From: a candidate division TM6 bacterium GW2011_GWF2_37_49
Lineage (GTDB): Bacteria > Babelota > Babeliae > Babelales > RVW-14
NCBI GenBank assembly: GCA_000989955.1
Contig: LBTE01000006.1
Location: 183,944 to 247,943, forward strand
Direction: 5' to 3'
Length of the DNA stretch: 64,000 bases
Under the pieces are notes generated by a model. It did not search any database, was not told where the DNA came from, and saw nothing but the letters and a program-made list of their open reading frames with translations. Shown here in pieces: positions 26,298 through 35,123 of this stretch (positions are counted from its first letter, which is position 1; every line of letters begins with the position of its first letter). The position numbers and the translations under genes were made by a program.

Positions 26298-28199
26298 TTA
26301 ATACTTCAAAATCTTGATTGTGTCGGCGTCTCTGTAAGGTGTTTTATATTCACGTTCACCAGTGCTCCAATTTATTACAACTTCCTTTAAGTCTGAGTCT
26401 TGCTGAAAATGCTTCTTTTCATGATTAATGCTTTTATTGAATCTAAACCAGATAGGCAGGGCTGTTTCTCGTGCAAATACAGATTGTCCCATCGGCTTAT
26501 TGTCGTCGCGGCCGATATACACGGCTGTTGTGAAATTCGGGGTTGAGCCAACAAACCACGTTGATGCAGCACCGTTTGTAGAGCCGCTTTTACCGATAGT
26601 GTCAGCGTTGATCCAATTTTCTTCACCAACTGACTGCTTGTTAAATACCATACGATGGCTGAGAGCATTGACCATGATTGACGCTGTTCTTGTGTCGATG
26701 GCGCGATGCTTTTCTGGTTCTGCCTCCCAAATTTTGATTCCGTGCTCATCTTTTACAGATTCGATTAAATACGGTTTAACATAAACACCGTTGTTAGCAA
26801 AAACATTGAATGCGGCGCAGTTATCCTCTGGTGTTATTTCTGCGGTGCCAAGCGCCGATGATGGATATGGCTGTATTTCAGCAGTTATTCCAAATTTTCT
26901 GATCCATGACATCCAATCAAGCATTTGATAAAGCTGCATATAAAGTTTAACCGTTATGATGTTGTTTGAATAAGTCAAAGCTCTTGCAAGAGTCATTGCG
27001 CCTTCAAACTTGTCATTCCAATTTTTCGGTGTCCAAACCTGACCGTTAGGCATTGTCATTTCTATCGGCTCATCAATGAAAACTGAGTCTAATTGAAAGC
27101 CTTTGGTCATTGCAAATGCATACAAAATTGGTTTGAATGAGGAACCCATCTGTCGTCTAGCTTGAAATACGCGATTGTATTGAGATTTTTTGAAATCCAA
27201 TCCACCGATCAATGCTTTGATTTTGCCTGTGGAGGCCTCAATTGAAATGAAGCCGCTGTTTAAATTTTGTCCGTGCGTTTCTTGTAATTTACGAATTACT
27301 GGAATGTATGCCTGCTCTGCGGCTGTCTGCATTTCCGCATTGAGCGTGGTTTTGATTTTAAGGCCCTTCGTGTACAACGCCTCTTTGCCAAATTTGGTTT
27401 CAGCCCAAGTACGGATCCATTCTTGAATATAAAGTCGGATTGGGCTTCCGCTCAAATTATCAACAATTTTGATCGGGAGCTTGAGGGAATTTTGGTATTC
27501 ATCTTCAGTTATAAAGCCAAGGTTAGACATACTCTTGAGTACAATGTTTCTGCGTATTTTTGCGGTTTCTGGGGCGTTGAGAGGGGAATAAAATCGTGCT
27601 GATTTAGCAACTGCGGCTAGCGTAGCCGCTTCATCGATGGTCATCTCTGACAATGGCTTATTCCAGAAGCGTTTGCATGCAGCGTCAACGCCATAAATGC
27701 CTCGTCCGAAGTATATGTTGTTGACGTACAGTTCAAAAATCTGTTGTTTGCTGAGTTGTTGTTCAAGGTGTAATGCCAAAAATAGCTCCTGAATCTTACG
27801 ATAAAATGTTCTGTCATAGCTCAAAAACATGAGTTTGGCTAGCTGTTGAGTGATTGTGCTTGCCCCCTGGACTATGCGGCGGTGATAAAGGTTTACAAGT
27901 GCTGACCGCATCATGCCTTTAAGCGATATTCCTGCGTGATTAAAAAAGTCGTGGTCTTCTGTTGAAATGATTGCTTGAACGAGTATCAACGGCAGCTTAT
28001 CAAATGAAACTGGACGACGGCGGTCCATGTCAAATCGTGCGAATTCTTCACCGCTTTCATCTAAAATTACAGAAGAGCTTGAATTGGGGTATATTTCAAG
28101 CAGCGAAACATCGACCCATTCACGTTCCAAAAAATAAAACGCCACACCGGCTACCACAGAAAAAATAATAATAGCAGCTAACAAAAGCCGTTTTAGCAC
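26298..28199 (-). CDS. Class A penicillin-binding protein (PBP1A-type glycosyltransferase/transpeptidase)
   Basis: Polymerises and cross-links peptidoglycan. The N-terminal membrane anchor (about 5-24) precedes a GT51 domain with the catalytic-Glu motif STEDHDFFNHAGI (near residue 76) and QGASTITQQLAK, NIYFGRGIYG. The transpeptidase domain has SxxK in SSFKP, SxN in YSNN and KTG-type KSGSTNG. At 633 residues it is somewhat short, lacking the OB-like insert and long tail of E. coli PBP1A. The start is GTG 28199 with GAGG 8 nt upstream. It is divergent from rlmB. Together with lpxD and bamD it implies a walled diderm cell. Confidence 0.94.
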   Translation of the reverse strand: MLKRLLLAAIIIFSVVAGVAFYFLEREWVDVSLLEIYPNSSSSVILDESGEEFARFDMDRRRPVSFDKLPLILVQAIISTEDHDFFNHAGISLKGMMRSALVNLYHRRIVQGASTITQQLAKLMFLSYDRTFYRKIQELFLALHLEQQLSKQQIFELYVNNIYFGRGIYGVDAACKRFWNKPLSEMTIDEAATLAAVAKSARFYSPLNAPETAKIRRNIVLKSMSNLGFITEDEYQNSLKLPIKIVDNLSGSPIRLYIQEWIRTWAETKFGKEALYTKGLKIKTTLNAEMQTAAEQAYIPVIRKLQETHGQNLNSGFISIEASTGKIKALIGGLDFKKSQYNRVFQARRQMGSSFKPILYAFAMTKGFQLDSVFIDEPIEMTMPNGQVWTPKNWNDKFEGAMTLARALTYSNNIITVKLYMQLYQMLDWMSWIRKFGITAEIQPYPSSALGTAEITPEDNCAAFNVFANNGVYVKPYLIESVKDEHGIKIWEAEPEKHRAIDTRTASIMVNALSHRMVFNKQSVGEENWINADTIGKSGSTNGAASTWFVGSTPNFTTAVYIGRDDNKPMGQSVFARETALPIWFRFNKSINHEKKHFQQDSDLKEVVINWSTGEREYKTPYRDADTIKILKY

Positions 28200-28371
28200 C
28201 TGACAATCCTCAATTTATAAATATTTAAACATTGATGAATCGCAAAAAATTCTAAATTTGCGTTTGTGTTTGAAGAACCTTGTAATTTTAGTATTCTATC
28301 ATAGGAATTATAAGAGTTAATACATTATTTTGTGACTTTTTGGTTTAGAAGAGAGTTTTTAGGAAATTTTT

Positions 28372-29121
28372 ATGAAATCTAGCGACAACACAGTTCAGGG
28401 CGAATTAATTTACGGTGCACACGCGATAGCTGAACTTTTAAGGGCAAAACGAAGGCGAATCGTTTCAATTTATACGACCAAACCGTTGCCGCAGGGTTGG
28501 GAAAGAATAAAGCCTTATCTTCCCGAAAAATTGCCTCAGATTCAGTACGTTTCTAAAAATGTTCTTGATAAAATGGTAGGAACAACCGATCACAACGGTG
28601 TTGTTGCTTGGGTGACACAGTTTAAATACCAAACAAAGCCCTTTAACCCCGCTGACAAAAAATTTATTTTACTTATCGATGGCGTTCAAGATGTTCGAAA
28701 CGTTGGAGCTATACTTCGTTCTGCTTACTGTACTGGCGTTCAGGGTGTGGTGCTTTGCAAAAAAGGCTCAAGTCTGCTTACCGCAGCGGCATTTAAGGCA
28801 TCTGCTGGTCTGGCTGAATATCTTGATATTTATGTTGCCCCTTCCGCCAGTCATGCAGCCCAAGAGCTTGCATCAGCTGGATATAATCTTTACATGGCCA
28901 TGCTTGAAGGTAAAAATGCGTACGATGTTGAATACAAGGCTCCAATGTGTCTGGTAATCGGTAATGAGGCTACTGGTATCAGCAAAAATATTCAGTCGCT
29001 CGGTCAAAAGATCACTTTGCCTCAACGCCGTCCGGATGTTTCTTACAACGCATCAGTTGCCGCCGGCATTCTTCTTTCTTTGGTTTCGACCAAGGCTAAA
29101 ATTCTTGAGGGATTAAAATAA
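28372..29121 (+). CDS. rlmB: TrmH/SpoU-family RNA 2'-O-ribose methyltransferase (RlmB-like)
   Basis: Probably methylates 23S rRNA (G2251 in E. coli numbering) using SAM. An N-terminal L30e-like substrate domain (YGAHAIAELLRAKRRRI, about 14-30) leads to the SPOUT domain with its three motifs: DGVQDVRNVGAILRSA (about 103-118), LVIGNEATGISK (about 196-207) and ITLPQ to YNASVAAGILLS (about 216-237). A trefoil-knot SAM site is expected there. At 249 residues it is a normal length. A tRNA target (TrmH) cannot be wholly excluded, but the L30e-like extension favours RlmB. Confidence 0.87.
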   Translation: MKSSDNTVQGELIYGAHAIAELLRAKRRRIVSIYTTKPLPQGWERIKPYLPEKLPQIQYVSKNVLDKMVGTTDHNGVVAWVTQFKYQTKPFNPADKKFILLIDGVQDVRNVGAILRSAYCTGVQGVVLCKKGSSLLTAAAFKASAGLAEYLDIYVAPSASHAAQELASAGYNLYMAMLEGKNAYDVEYKAPMCLVIGNEATGISKNIQSLGQKITLPQRRPDVSYNASVAAGILLSLVSTKAKILEGLK

Positions 29122-29160
29122 TTTGCGAGATTTGTATTTGTTTGTTTCAGCGTGAAAAGT

Positions 29161-29196
29161 GGCCTTTAATATAAATGGCTTAGGTTCAGGCCTTTT
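29161..29196 (+). terminator. Possible terminator after rlmB
   Basis: GGCCT (29161-29165) and AGGCC (29188-29192) can pair, flanked by AAAA and TTTT. A run of eight T follows some 15 bp later. The long loop makes this a modest candidate. Confidence 0.35.
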
Positions 29197-29241
29197 ACAA
29201 AAATTGAGTTTTTTTTATAATTAACATTGTTAAGTTAAGTT

Positions 29242-30513
29242 TTGTCTGAATTAAAAGCCCGAAATGAATTTTTTATGGTTGTTGTGATTTTATTATTTTT
29301 TTTGATGAATACGCTTTTTTGTGCAGAAAATCCTGCAATTACTGCCATTAATAATAACAATGTTGTTATCGAGAAAGCAACTGATTCGGAGCCTGAAGCG
29401 GAAACCTATACGATTTCTGATGCTGACCATGACGGTACTGTTGCCGAACAATCTGTTAATTCAGCGGCTGATGAAGAGATTAAAGATCTCGAAAAATTAA
29501 AACAGGACCATAAAAAACAAGCTCAACCTAAAAAAAATACAAAGAACAAGCTTATTGTTGGCATTGGTGCAACGGCATGTGCTTTGTCAGTCATCTGTGG
29601 GCTTGCATTTGCAATAAACAGGGCGTTGAATACTAATCCATACGCCGTGAGTTTTTTCCCTGATCCGATTAACACTTATTCATGGCAAAATACTGACTGG
29701 AATCGTCCACTGCCTAGTGATGAGGCAAAGCTTGAGTATTTAACATTTTTGACCCCAACAAGTATGTGGTCGGATCGTAATAAGGCGCAATATTCCGTTG
29801 AGAGAGTGCAAGAGAGTCTTCGATGGTGTAGATATTTATTTAATTACGATGATTTTGCCAAGATTGCAGAAAACAACAAAAACGTTCGTACCCGGCTTAG
29901 ATTGCTTGCTCAATACATTAATTTTAAATATCCATCTATTGATGAAAAGAGGTTTTCACCAAGTCATTCTGATCTTATAGCCTGGTATTACACTGAGGCT
30001 AGCTATCAGTGCATATTTAATCAATATCAAAACGCTGATTCACGAGATGAAATTGTTATTAACGATAATAGGCCCTATCGTCATTGCGATTCGATGCTTA
30101 TTCAAACGATTATGCCCGATGTAGATGCGCAATTAACAGAAGAAGAAGTGCTTACGCTTAAAAGTTGCAATGGAATGTCAATAGCCCATTTTTGTGTTAA
30201 AATTCATAATTTATTTTTTCATAGGTGCGAAAATCATGAGGGCAAGACATTTGATTTGGAGTATGTTTTTCTAGCCTGTAGTCAAGGCGCTTCTGGATGC
30301 TTTCTTATTCGCGATTGTAATAACAAAACTGTAAAAAATTTACTTGAAGAATTGCCGTATCGGTATATAAGACGACGAGATCTAAAGCTGCAATCGCATT
30401 ATCGTAACACAGAGGATACTATAAATTACGCATATCTAAACCTGATTATGACGACAGATTTAACGGATGTTGCGTTAAAAAACAAATCTTGTGAGATGGA
30501 TCCCTTACCGTAA
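29242..30513 (+). CDS. Exported or membrane-anchored protein of unknown function
   Basis: 423 residues. A hydrophobic signal sequence (MVVVILLFFLMNTLFC) is followed by an acidic low-complexity region, a Lys-rich patch (KLKQDHKKQAQPKKNTKNK), and a second membrane segment (LIVGIGATACALSVICGLAFA, about 105-125). The remaining 300 residues are Tyr/Cys/Asn-rich without a recognised domain. TTG 29242 is the only start that leaves positive residues before the hydrophobic core; ATG 29275 is possible. Neither has a clear ribosome binding site. It is the first of three secreted unknowns in a row. Confidence 0.6.
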   Translation: MSELKARNEFFMVVVILLFFLMNTLFCAENPAITAINNNNVVIEKATDSEPEAETYTISDADHDGTVAEQSVNSAADEEIKDLEKLKQDHKKQAQPKKNTKNKLIVGIGATACALSVICGLAFAINRALNTNPYAVSFFPDPINTYSWQNTDWNRPLPSDEAKLEYLTFLTPTSMWSDRNKAQYSVERVQESLRWCRYLFNYDDFAKIAENNKNVRTRLRLLAQYINFKYPSIDEKRFSPSHSDLIAWYYTEASYQCIFNQYQNADSRDEIVINDNRPYRHCDSMLIQTIMPDVDAQLTEEEVLTLKSCNGMSIAHFCVKIHNLFFHRCENHEGKTFDLEYVFLACSQGASGCFLIRDCNNKTVKNLLEELPYRYIRRRDLKLQSHYRNTEDTINYAYLNLIMTTDLTDVALKNKSCEMDPLP

Positions 30514-30539
30514 TAAATTCTTCGGAAGCTCAATCCATT

Positions 30540-30712
30540 GATTATTTAGCTTATACATCGACTATCAATATCTAAATAATTGATCTAGTCAGCTACGCCA
30601 ATGAAATGATAAATTTTTAGATGCGGCCTGCCGGCATCGATTGGGTCGTGGCTGCGAAGCTTTTTTTCAAAGAATAGCGAAAAGTGCCCGTGCATCTAAA
30701 ATATAATTTGGG
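30540..30712 (+). repeat. Intergenic repeat, C-type copy 1
   Basis: Begins 26 bp after the previous stop. It contains a perfect 9-bp hairpin (ATTATTTAG 30541-30549 with CTAAATAAT 30572-30580), then TACATCGACTAT and the family core GATAAATTTTTAGATGCGGC near 30608-30627. Diverged relatives are at 46791, 58600 and 62042. The rest of 30514-30827 has only the ribosome binding site of the next gene. Confidence 0.75.
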
Positions 30713-30827
30713 GGCGCGATCTGTTTTACGTCAGGAAAATATATCAAACAGTTGATTTTCAGGTAAAAATTATTTAATAATTGGGTTTAAGTATATTTAT
30801 CTGAATTATTTTAATTGAGGGGGAGTT

Positions 30828-32474
30828 ATGTTTTATTCGTCGTTAAAAAAATTGGCGTTGTTTCCAGTAATTGTTTTTTTATTATTCCAAACAACCCTTG
30901 CAGATTACGTATTTTACCACAGAATTGGTGATCAAATCGAGCCGATCACTTTTGAAGAATATTCCAAAATTCATCCAATTGTTCTTGATTATCAATTTCC
31001 GATGTGCCTGGGCAATCCAAGGTTGCTTGATGAACTTAAGCCTAAGCCTAAGCTGTATTATAGCGAAGAAGAAGAAACTTTTAAAAAAGAGATGGGCTAT
31101 TTTGATTTGGTTTACGATGAAGAAGGTTTTATTCAAAAAAGAATTAATCAACTAAAAGAAAACGGCGAATTACCGCCAACATTAGAAATGAAGTTTATTC
31201 CAAAAACAGTTTATGAACTGTGTTTTATTTTGAAGCTTGCAAAGGTTCTTCAAAGGCGTATGGCGCCACGTATTTCGGAAGATTTGCAACTGCTAGATGA
31301 GCCATTTCCTATGGCAGACAAAGTAAGATGTTTTGGCGCAATTTTTCGGCATGAATCAAGTGGCTTATGCAATAAAAAGTCTTGGTTGTCTTTAAAAAAA
31401 TCGTGGAAAGAGGATGAATTTTATAGGCGTCTTAGACTTGAAAACATTCCTGAGGCTGCAAGGTCCATTGGAGAGTTTAATAGTACAATAATTGAGTACA
31501 TGATAAAGTTCAACTTTGACGGAAATTGGACAATGTTTGCAGAGTCATTGATAAGAGAGATCAAAAACGTACAATCTGATGTTAAATCAATTTATGATGC
31601 TGAATGCGAATTAGAAAAATTAAATCGTAACGATAGCGTAGTGTCTGAGTTATTTGATAAACAAGAACGTACTTCCTACTCTGAAGATGAAAATCTTCGA
31701 CTGAAAGCTATACCAATTGGTATCAAAAGTCAAATTGTGGAAACTATGGCCCTTAAACAAATTCATGACAGGTTTGGTAATACATATGATAAAGAGATAG
31801 CTTTTTTGATGCAAAAGGTTGATAACTGGGAAAATTTTCCAAAGCATTCGTATGGACACTATCCACGTGAGGTGGGTGAAGGTTATTATCTTGTGCTAGC
31901 TTTTAAAGGTTTCACAGATCAAACGCTCGAACTAAATACAACACAAATAAAAACAGTGATGTGGGCTATTGATCTTGAGAACAAGGCGCATGAGCAAGGC
32001 TTTTGGGTTTTGTACAGGGGTGGCACATTAAAGGAAAATAAGGAACTTCTTATGAAGCGTGATATAGCCTATTCCTTGTCATATGGAAATTCACTCTTTG
32101 CAGGGTTAATACACGATGTTGGGGCAACGGCTTTTTTATACATTGGCAGTAGGGGGGGGTATGCCATCTCGCTGCCTATTGTTAACTATATTATGAACGG
32201 TTTATCTCGCAGGCTGTTTTTGATTCCGCCAGTTATGACATTTTTGGGGCTTTATTTGTACGGAGAACACTTTCATGCTCGATCTAGGGTTTTTATTGAT
32301 AGAGCACACACCCCAAGCAGAGAAAATATATCTGGTTTTGACGGCTTAACTAATTTGCCATTTGAGTATATCCGAGCCGATTTTAACTACTTCAGAACTA
32401 AAGAGGAATTTGAGTCGGCATTTCATGAGTTTTTTAGAATTTTCAAAGACAATATTTTTGAAATAAAGCCTTGA
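30828..32474 (+). CDS. Secreted protein of unknown function, tandem paralogue 1
   Basis: 548 residues beginning with a signal peptide (about 1-25, LALFPVIVFLLFQTTLADYV). The perfect ribosome binding site GAGGGGGAG lies 5 nt before the ATG. The protein is 80-90 percent identical to the next gene over the first 65 residues and diverges in the middle. It matches again in a C-terminal block (WVLYRGG, YSLSYGNSLFAGL, GGYAI, LYLYGE, SRVFI, EYIRADFNYF). A YRG followed by an SLS motif recalls ADP-ribosyltransferase active-site order, but no ExE motif is convincing. The hydrophobic stretch RLFLIPPVMTFLGLYLYG could be a buried strand or a membrane helix. Confidence 0.72.
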   Translation: MFYSSLKKLALFPVIVFLLFQTTLADYVFYHRIGDQIEPITFEEYSKIHPIVLDYQFPMCLGNPRLLDELKPKPKLYYSEEEETFKKEMGYFDLVYDEEGFIQKRINQLKENGELPPTLEMKFIPKTVYELCFILKLAKVLQRRMAPRISEDLQLLDEPFPMADKVRCFGAIFRHESSGLCNKKSWLSLKKSWKEDEFYRRLRLENIPEAARSIGEFNSTIIEYMIKFNFDGNWTMFAESLIREIKNVQSDVKSIYDAECELEKLNRNDSVVSELFDKQERTSYSEDENLRLKAIPIGIKSQIVETMALKQIHDRFGNTYDKEIAFLMQKVDNWENFPKHSYGHYPREVGEGYYLVLAFKGFTDQTLELNTTQIKTVMWAIDLENKAHEQGFWVLYRGGTLKENKELLMKRDIAYSLSYGNSLFAGLIHDVGATAFLYIGSRGGYAISLPIVNYIMNGLSRRLFLIPPVMTFLGLYLYGEHFHARSRVFIDRAHTPSRENISGFDGLTNLPFEYIRADFNYFRTKEEFESAFHEFFRIFKDNIFEIKP

Positions 32475-32550
32475 ACTTAATAAATTTTTGCTTTTTGGTA
32501 TTTGAGGTGTTTGAATTTTGGAGCCTAATCATTTTAATTGAGGGGGAGTT

Positions 32551-34194
32551 ATGTTTTGTTCGTCGTTAAAAAAATTGGCGTTGTTTCCAGTAATTGTTTT
32601 TTTATTATTCCAAACAACCCTTGCAGATTACGTATTTTACCACAGAATTGGCGAGCAAATTGAGCCTATCACTCTTGAAGAATATTCAAAAATTCATCCG
32701 ATTGTTCTTGATTATCAATTTCCGATGTGCCTTGGCAATCCAAGGTTGCTTGATGAGCTTAAGCCTGATGATGAAGGCTGTTTCGATTTAGTTTATAACG
32801 AAGAAGGTTTTATTCAAAAAAGAATTAATGAGTTAAAGATAAAAGGCCTATTGCCACAAACGTTAGAAATGATATTCATCCCAAAGACGGTTTATGAGTT
32901 GTGCTTCATTTTGGATAATTTGGAGTATTTAAAAGATCGCAAATATGAGAATGCCAGCAAGGTTGCGATGGATGCTGCATTTCCTATCAAAATTCTCAAT
33001 TCTAAATTGCAAGATCAATTTTATGAAGCAATGAGTACTGGTCTAATTGCAGCAAAAAAACAGACTAAAGATAGTGTCTGGAATGAAAAATGCTTCTATG
33101 AAACGATGAGTCAGAAATTTGGAGGGGCCGCCGTAACGGTTGTTTGGGAGTTTAACAATATCATAGTAAAATTAATGCAAAATTATAAATTTAATGGATA
33201 TTGGAGGGCTCTTTCTTCGAATATTATGCAACGAATTAGCGAGATACAGGCTGATTTGAAGCAATCATATCAAGTAGAAAAAGAATTAGAAAAATTAAAT
33301 CGTGACGATAGCACAACGCTTAAAATATTTTACGCTAACTTAAAAGGGTATGGCTACAGTGTTGAGCAGAATAAATCTATGACACCTCAAGAGAAGAGGG
33401 CGGTTATAATTGACAAAACTTGTGAAAAATTGCACGCATTATTTGGTAATAAATGGGATGGAGAGATCGAATTTTTGCTTAAAGATGTGAATAATTGGGA
33501 TAAACTTCCAAGGCATATTTTCAATTATCCTTCCTGTTGTTCCGGTTATTACTTTATTTTTGGAATTGTTAAATCGTCTCAATATAACACAGTTCTTAAT
33601 TTGGATGCAAAAACGCAGGATATAGTTTTACAAGCAATCGATGTTGAAATGAAAGCCAAAAATGACGGAACCTGGGTTTTATATAGAGGTAGCGAATTAA
33701 AAGATGGTAAAGAGCAACTCACCCAAGAAGGCAAACCTTACTCATTGTCGTATGGGAACTCTCTTTTTGCTGGATTAATGAAAGAATCTGGACCCAATGG
33801 AGCAATGGCTTTTACTTACATTGGCAATAGAGGTGGTTATGCTATCTGTATACCAATCGCCAACTATCTTATGAATGGGTTAAGTCGAAAGTTGTTTTTT
33901 ATAGCTCCTATTTTGACGTTTTGTGCTCTTTATTTATATGGGGAATTCTTTCATTCTAGGTCTAGGGTTTTTGTAAATGCATCTACAAAACCTTTTGTGT
34001 TTGACCCGAATGATCGATTTGGTTCAAGTCAGCACGATCCGTATTCCTTAATACATGGTTTTTGTGCAGAGACAAGGTCAGAAAAAGTAGCTTTGCCAGT
34101 CGAATACATTCGAGCGGACCTTAATCATTTTAAAACACAGGAAGCGTTTGAAGCGACATTTCATGATTTTTTAAAGCCAATATTTTTGAAATAA
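32551..34194 (+). CDS. Secreted protein of unknown function, tandem paralogue 2
   Basis: 547 residues, the second member of the duplication. Upstream bases 32529-32625 (promoter-proximal region, ribosome binding site and signal peptide codons) are almost identical to 30806-30902, and the sequence after its stop (34192-34231) repeats 32469-32508. This shows a duplicated unit of about 1.72 kb. Middle residues 75-300 have diverged strongly while the ends are conserved, including LYRGSELKDG, SLSYGNSLFAGL, GGYAI and EYIRADLNHF. It has an insertion of about 20 residues near 490. No known family is recognised; surface or host-directed function is a guess. Confidence 0.72.
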   Translation: MFCSSLKKLALFPVIVFLLFQTTLADYVFYHRIGEQIEPITLEEYSKIHPIVLDYQFPMCLGNPRLLDELKPDDEGCFDLVYNEEGFIQKRINELKIKGLLPQTLEMIFIPKTVYELCFILDNLEYLKDRKYENASKVAMDAAFPIKILNSKLQDQFYEAMSTGLIAAKKQTKDSVWNEKCFYETMSQKFGGAAVTVVWEFNNIIVKLMQNYKFNGYWRALSSNIMQRISEIQADLKQSYQVEKELEKLNRDDSTTLKIFYANLKGYGYSVEQNKSMTPQEKRAVIIDKTCEKLHALFGNKWDGEIEFLLKDVNNWDKLPRHIFNYPSCCSGYYFIFGIVKSSQYNTVLNLDAKTQDIVLQAIDVEMKAKNDGTWVLYRGSELKDGKEQLTQEGKPYSLSYGNSLFAGLMKESGPNGAMAFTYIGNRGGYAICIPIANYLMNGLSRKLFFIAPILTFCALYLYGEFFHSRSRVFVNASTKPFVFDPNDRFGSSQHDPYSLIHGFCAETRSEKVALPVEYIRADLNHFKTQEAFEATFHDFLKPIFLK

Positions 34195-34295
34195 AGCCTT
34201 GAACTTAATAAATTTTTGCTTTTTGGTATTCAGTTTTGCTATGACATAGATGAGGGTGTGTTTCAGATTCGGTGTCAATCTTTATGAGAGTTGCG

Positions 34296-35123
34296 ATGAA
34301 GATAAGTAGCAAAACTGGCAAATTTAAAAGATTTCTATTTCTTGGTGTGATTGTAGCAATCGCTTTGCCATCGGCTGTTTTCTTGTTTCGTAGCGTTGCA
34401 ACTTCGTGTCAGACTAGGACAGCCAAAACTATGACAATCGAAACAATCGAGTACTATTTTGATACTATTTATTCCAAGCAACTTAAGCAGGAGTTGCAAT
34501 GTTGTGTTAATCGGTACGTTGCGCAGGGTGCTGATTTTTTAACTTTCGATCAACATAAACTTTATGAGTTGCTTAAAAATGAATTCAAAATTATAAAATC
34601 ATTTGATTGCAGACTTGATGATAAATCAGCTTTGATTGTCAAAATTGAGGGACAAAAACCTTTTTGTTTTATCAATAACAATCAGATACTTAGTGAGTCA
34701 GATATCCTTTTTCCATCAGCTTTATTTCATGATTTTGATTGTTCACAATTGCAGAATATTAACGTTAAAGATTTTGAACAAAAATTTGAACAAGATGTTG
34801 ATAACAATGCGTTATGCGAATTTATACACAAAATTACCGATTATCATTGGCAGAATTTTGAGATTAACTATGTAAAATCATCAGAAATAAGACTTTATCC
34901 CAAAAATACAAGCATTCGTTGTATACTTTTAACAGAGAAGAAAACTTTTTTTGATTATGACAAGATCAGTAAGGCTCTTCAGCTTAGTCAAAAGGTGGCT
35001 GTGGATAAGCAAATTCAAAAAAAGTTAAAGTACACCAGCAAAAAAAATCTTGAGCTAGATTTAAGATTTAAAAGCAGCATTGTTGCCAGGACCGAATGTG
35101 AATATGAAGAAAAAATTATTTAA
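34296..35123 (+). CDS. ftsQ: Divergent FtsQ/DivIB-like cell division protein
   Basis: Bitopic membrane protein expected to link the divisome across the inner membrane. A basic N-terminus and one membrane helix (FLFLGVIVAIALPSAVFLF) are followed by a periplasmic part. The region around 70-115 fits a POTRA-like fold (FDCRLDDKSALIVKIEGQKPFCFINN). The C-terminal LELDLRFKSSIVAR matches the DLRFxxxIVVR strand typical of FtsQ. Position directly before ftsA supports the call, since identity is low. GAGAG lies 5 nt before ATG 34296; GTG 34272 and ATG 34284 are alternative starts. Its 3' end overlaps ftsA by 20 bp. Confidence 0.7.
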   Translation: MKISSKTGKFKRFLFLGVIVAIALPSAVFLFRSVATSCQTRTAKTMTIETIEYYFDTIYSKQLKQELQCCVNRYVAQGADFLTFDQHKLYELLKNEFKIIKSFDCRLDDKSALIVKIEGQKPFCFINNNQILSESDILFPSALFHDFDCSQLQNINVKDFEQKFEQDVDNNALCEFIHKITDYHWQNFEINYVKSSEIRLYPKNTSIRCILLTEKKTFFDYDKISKALQLSQKVAVDKQIQKKLKYTSKKNLELDLRFKSSIVARTECEYEEKII

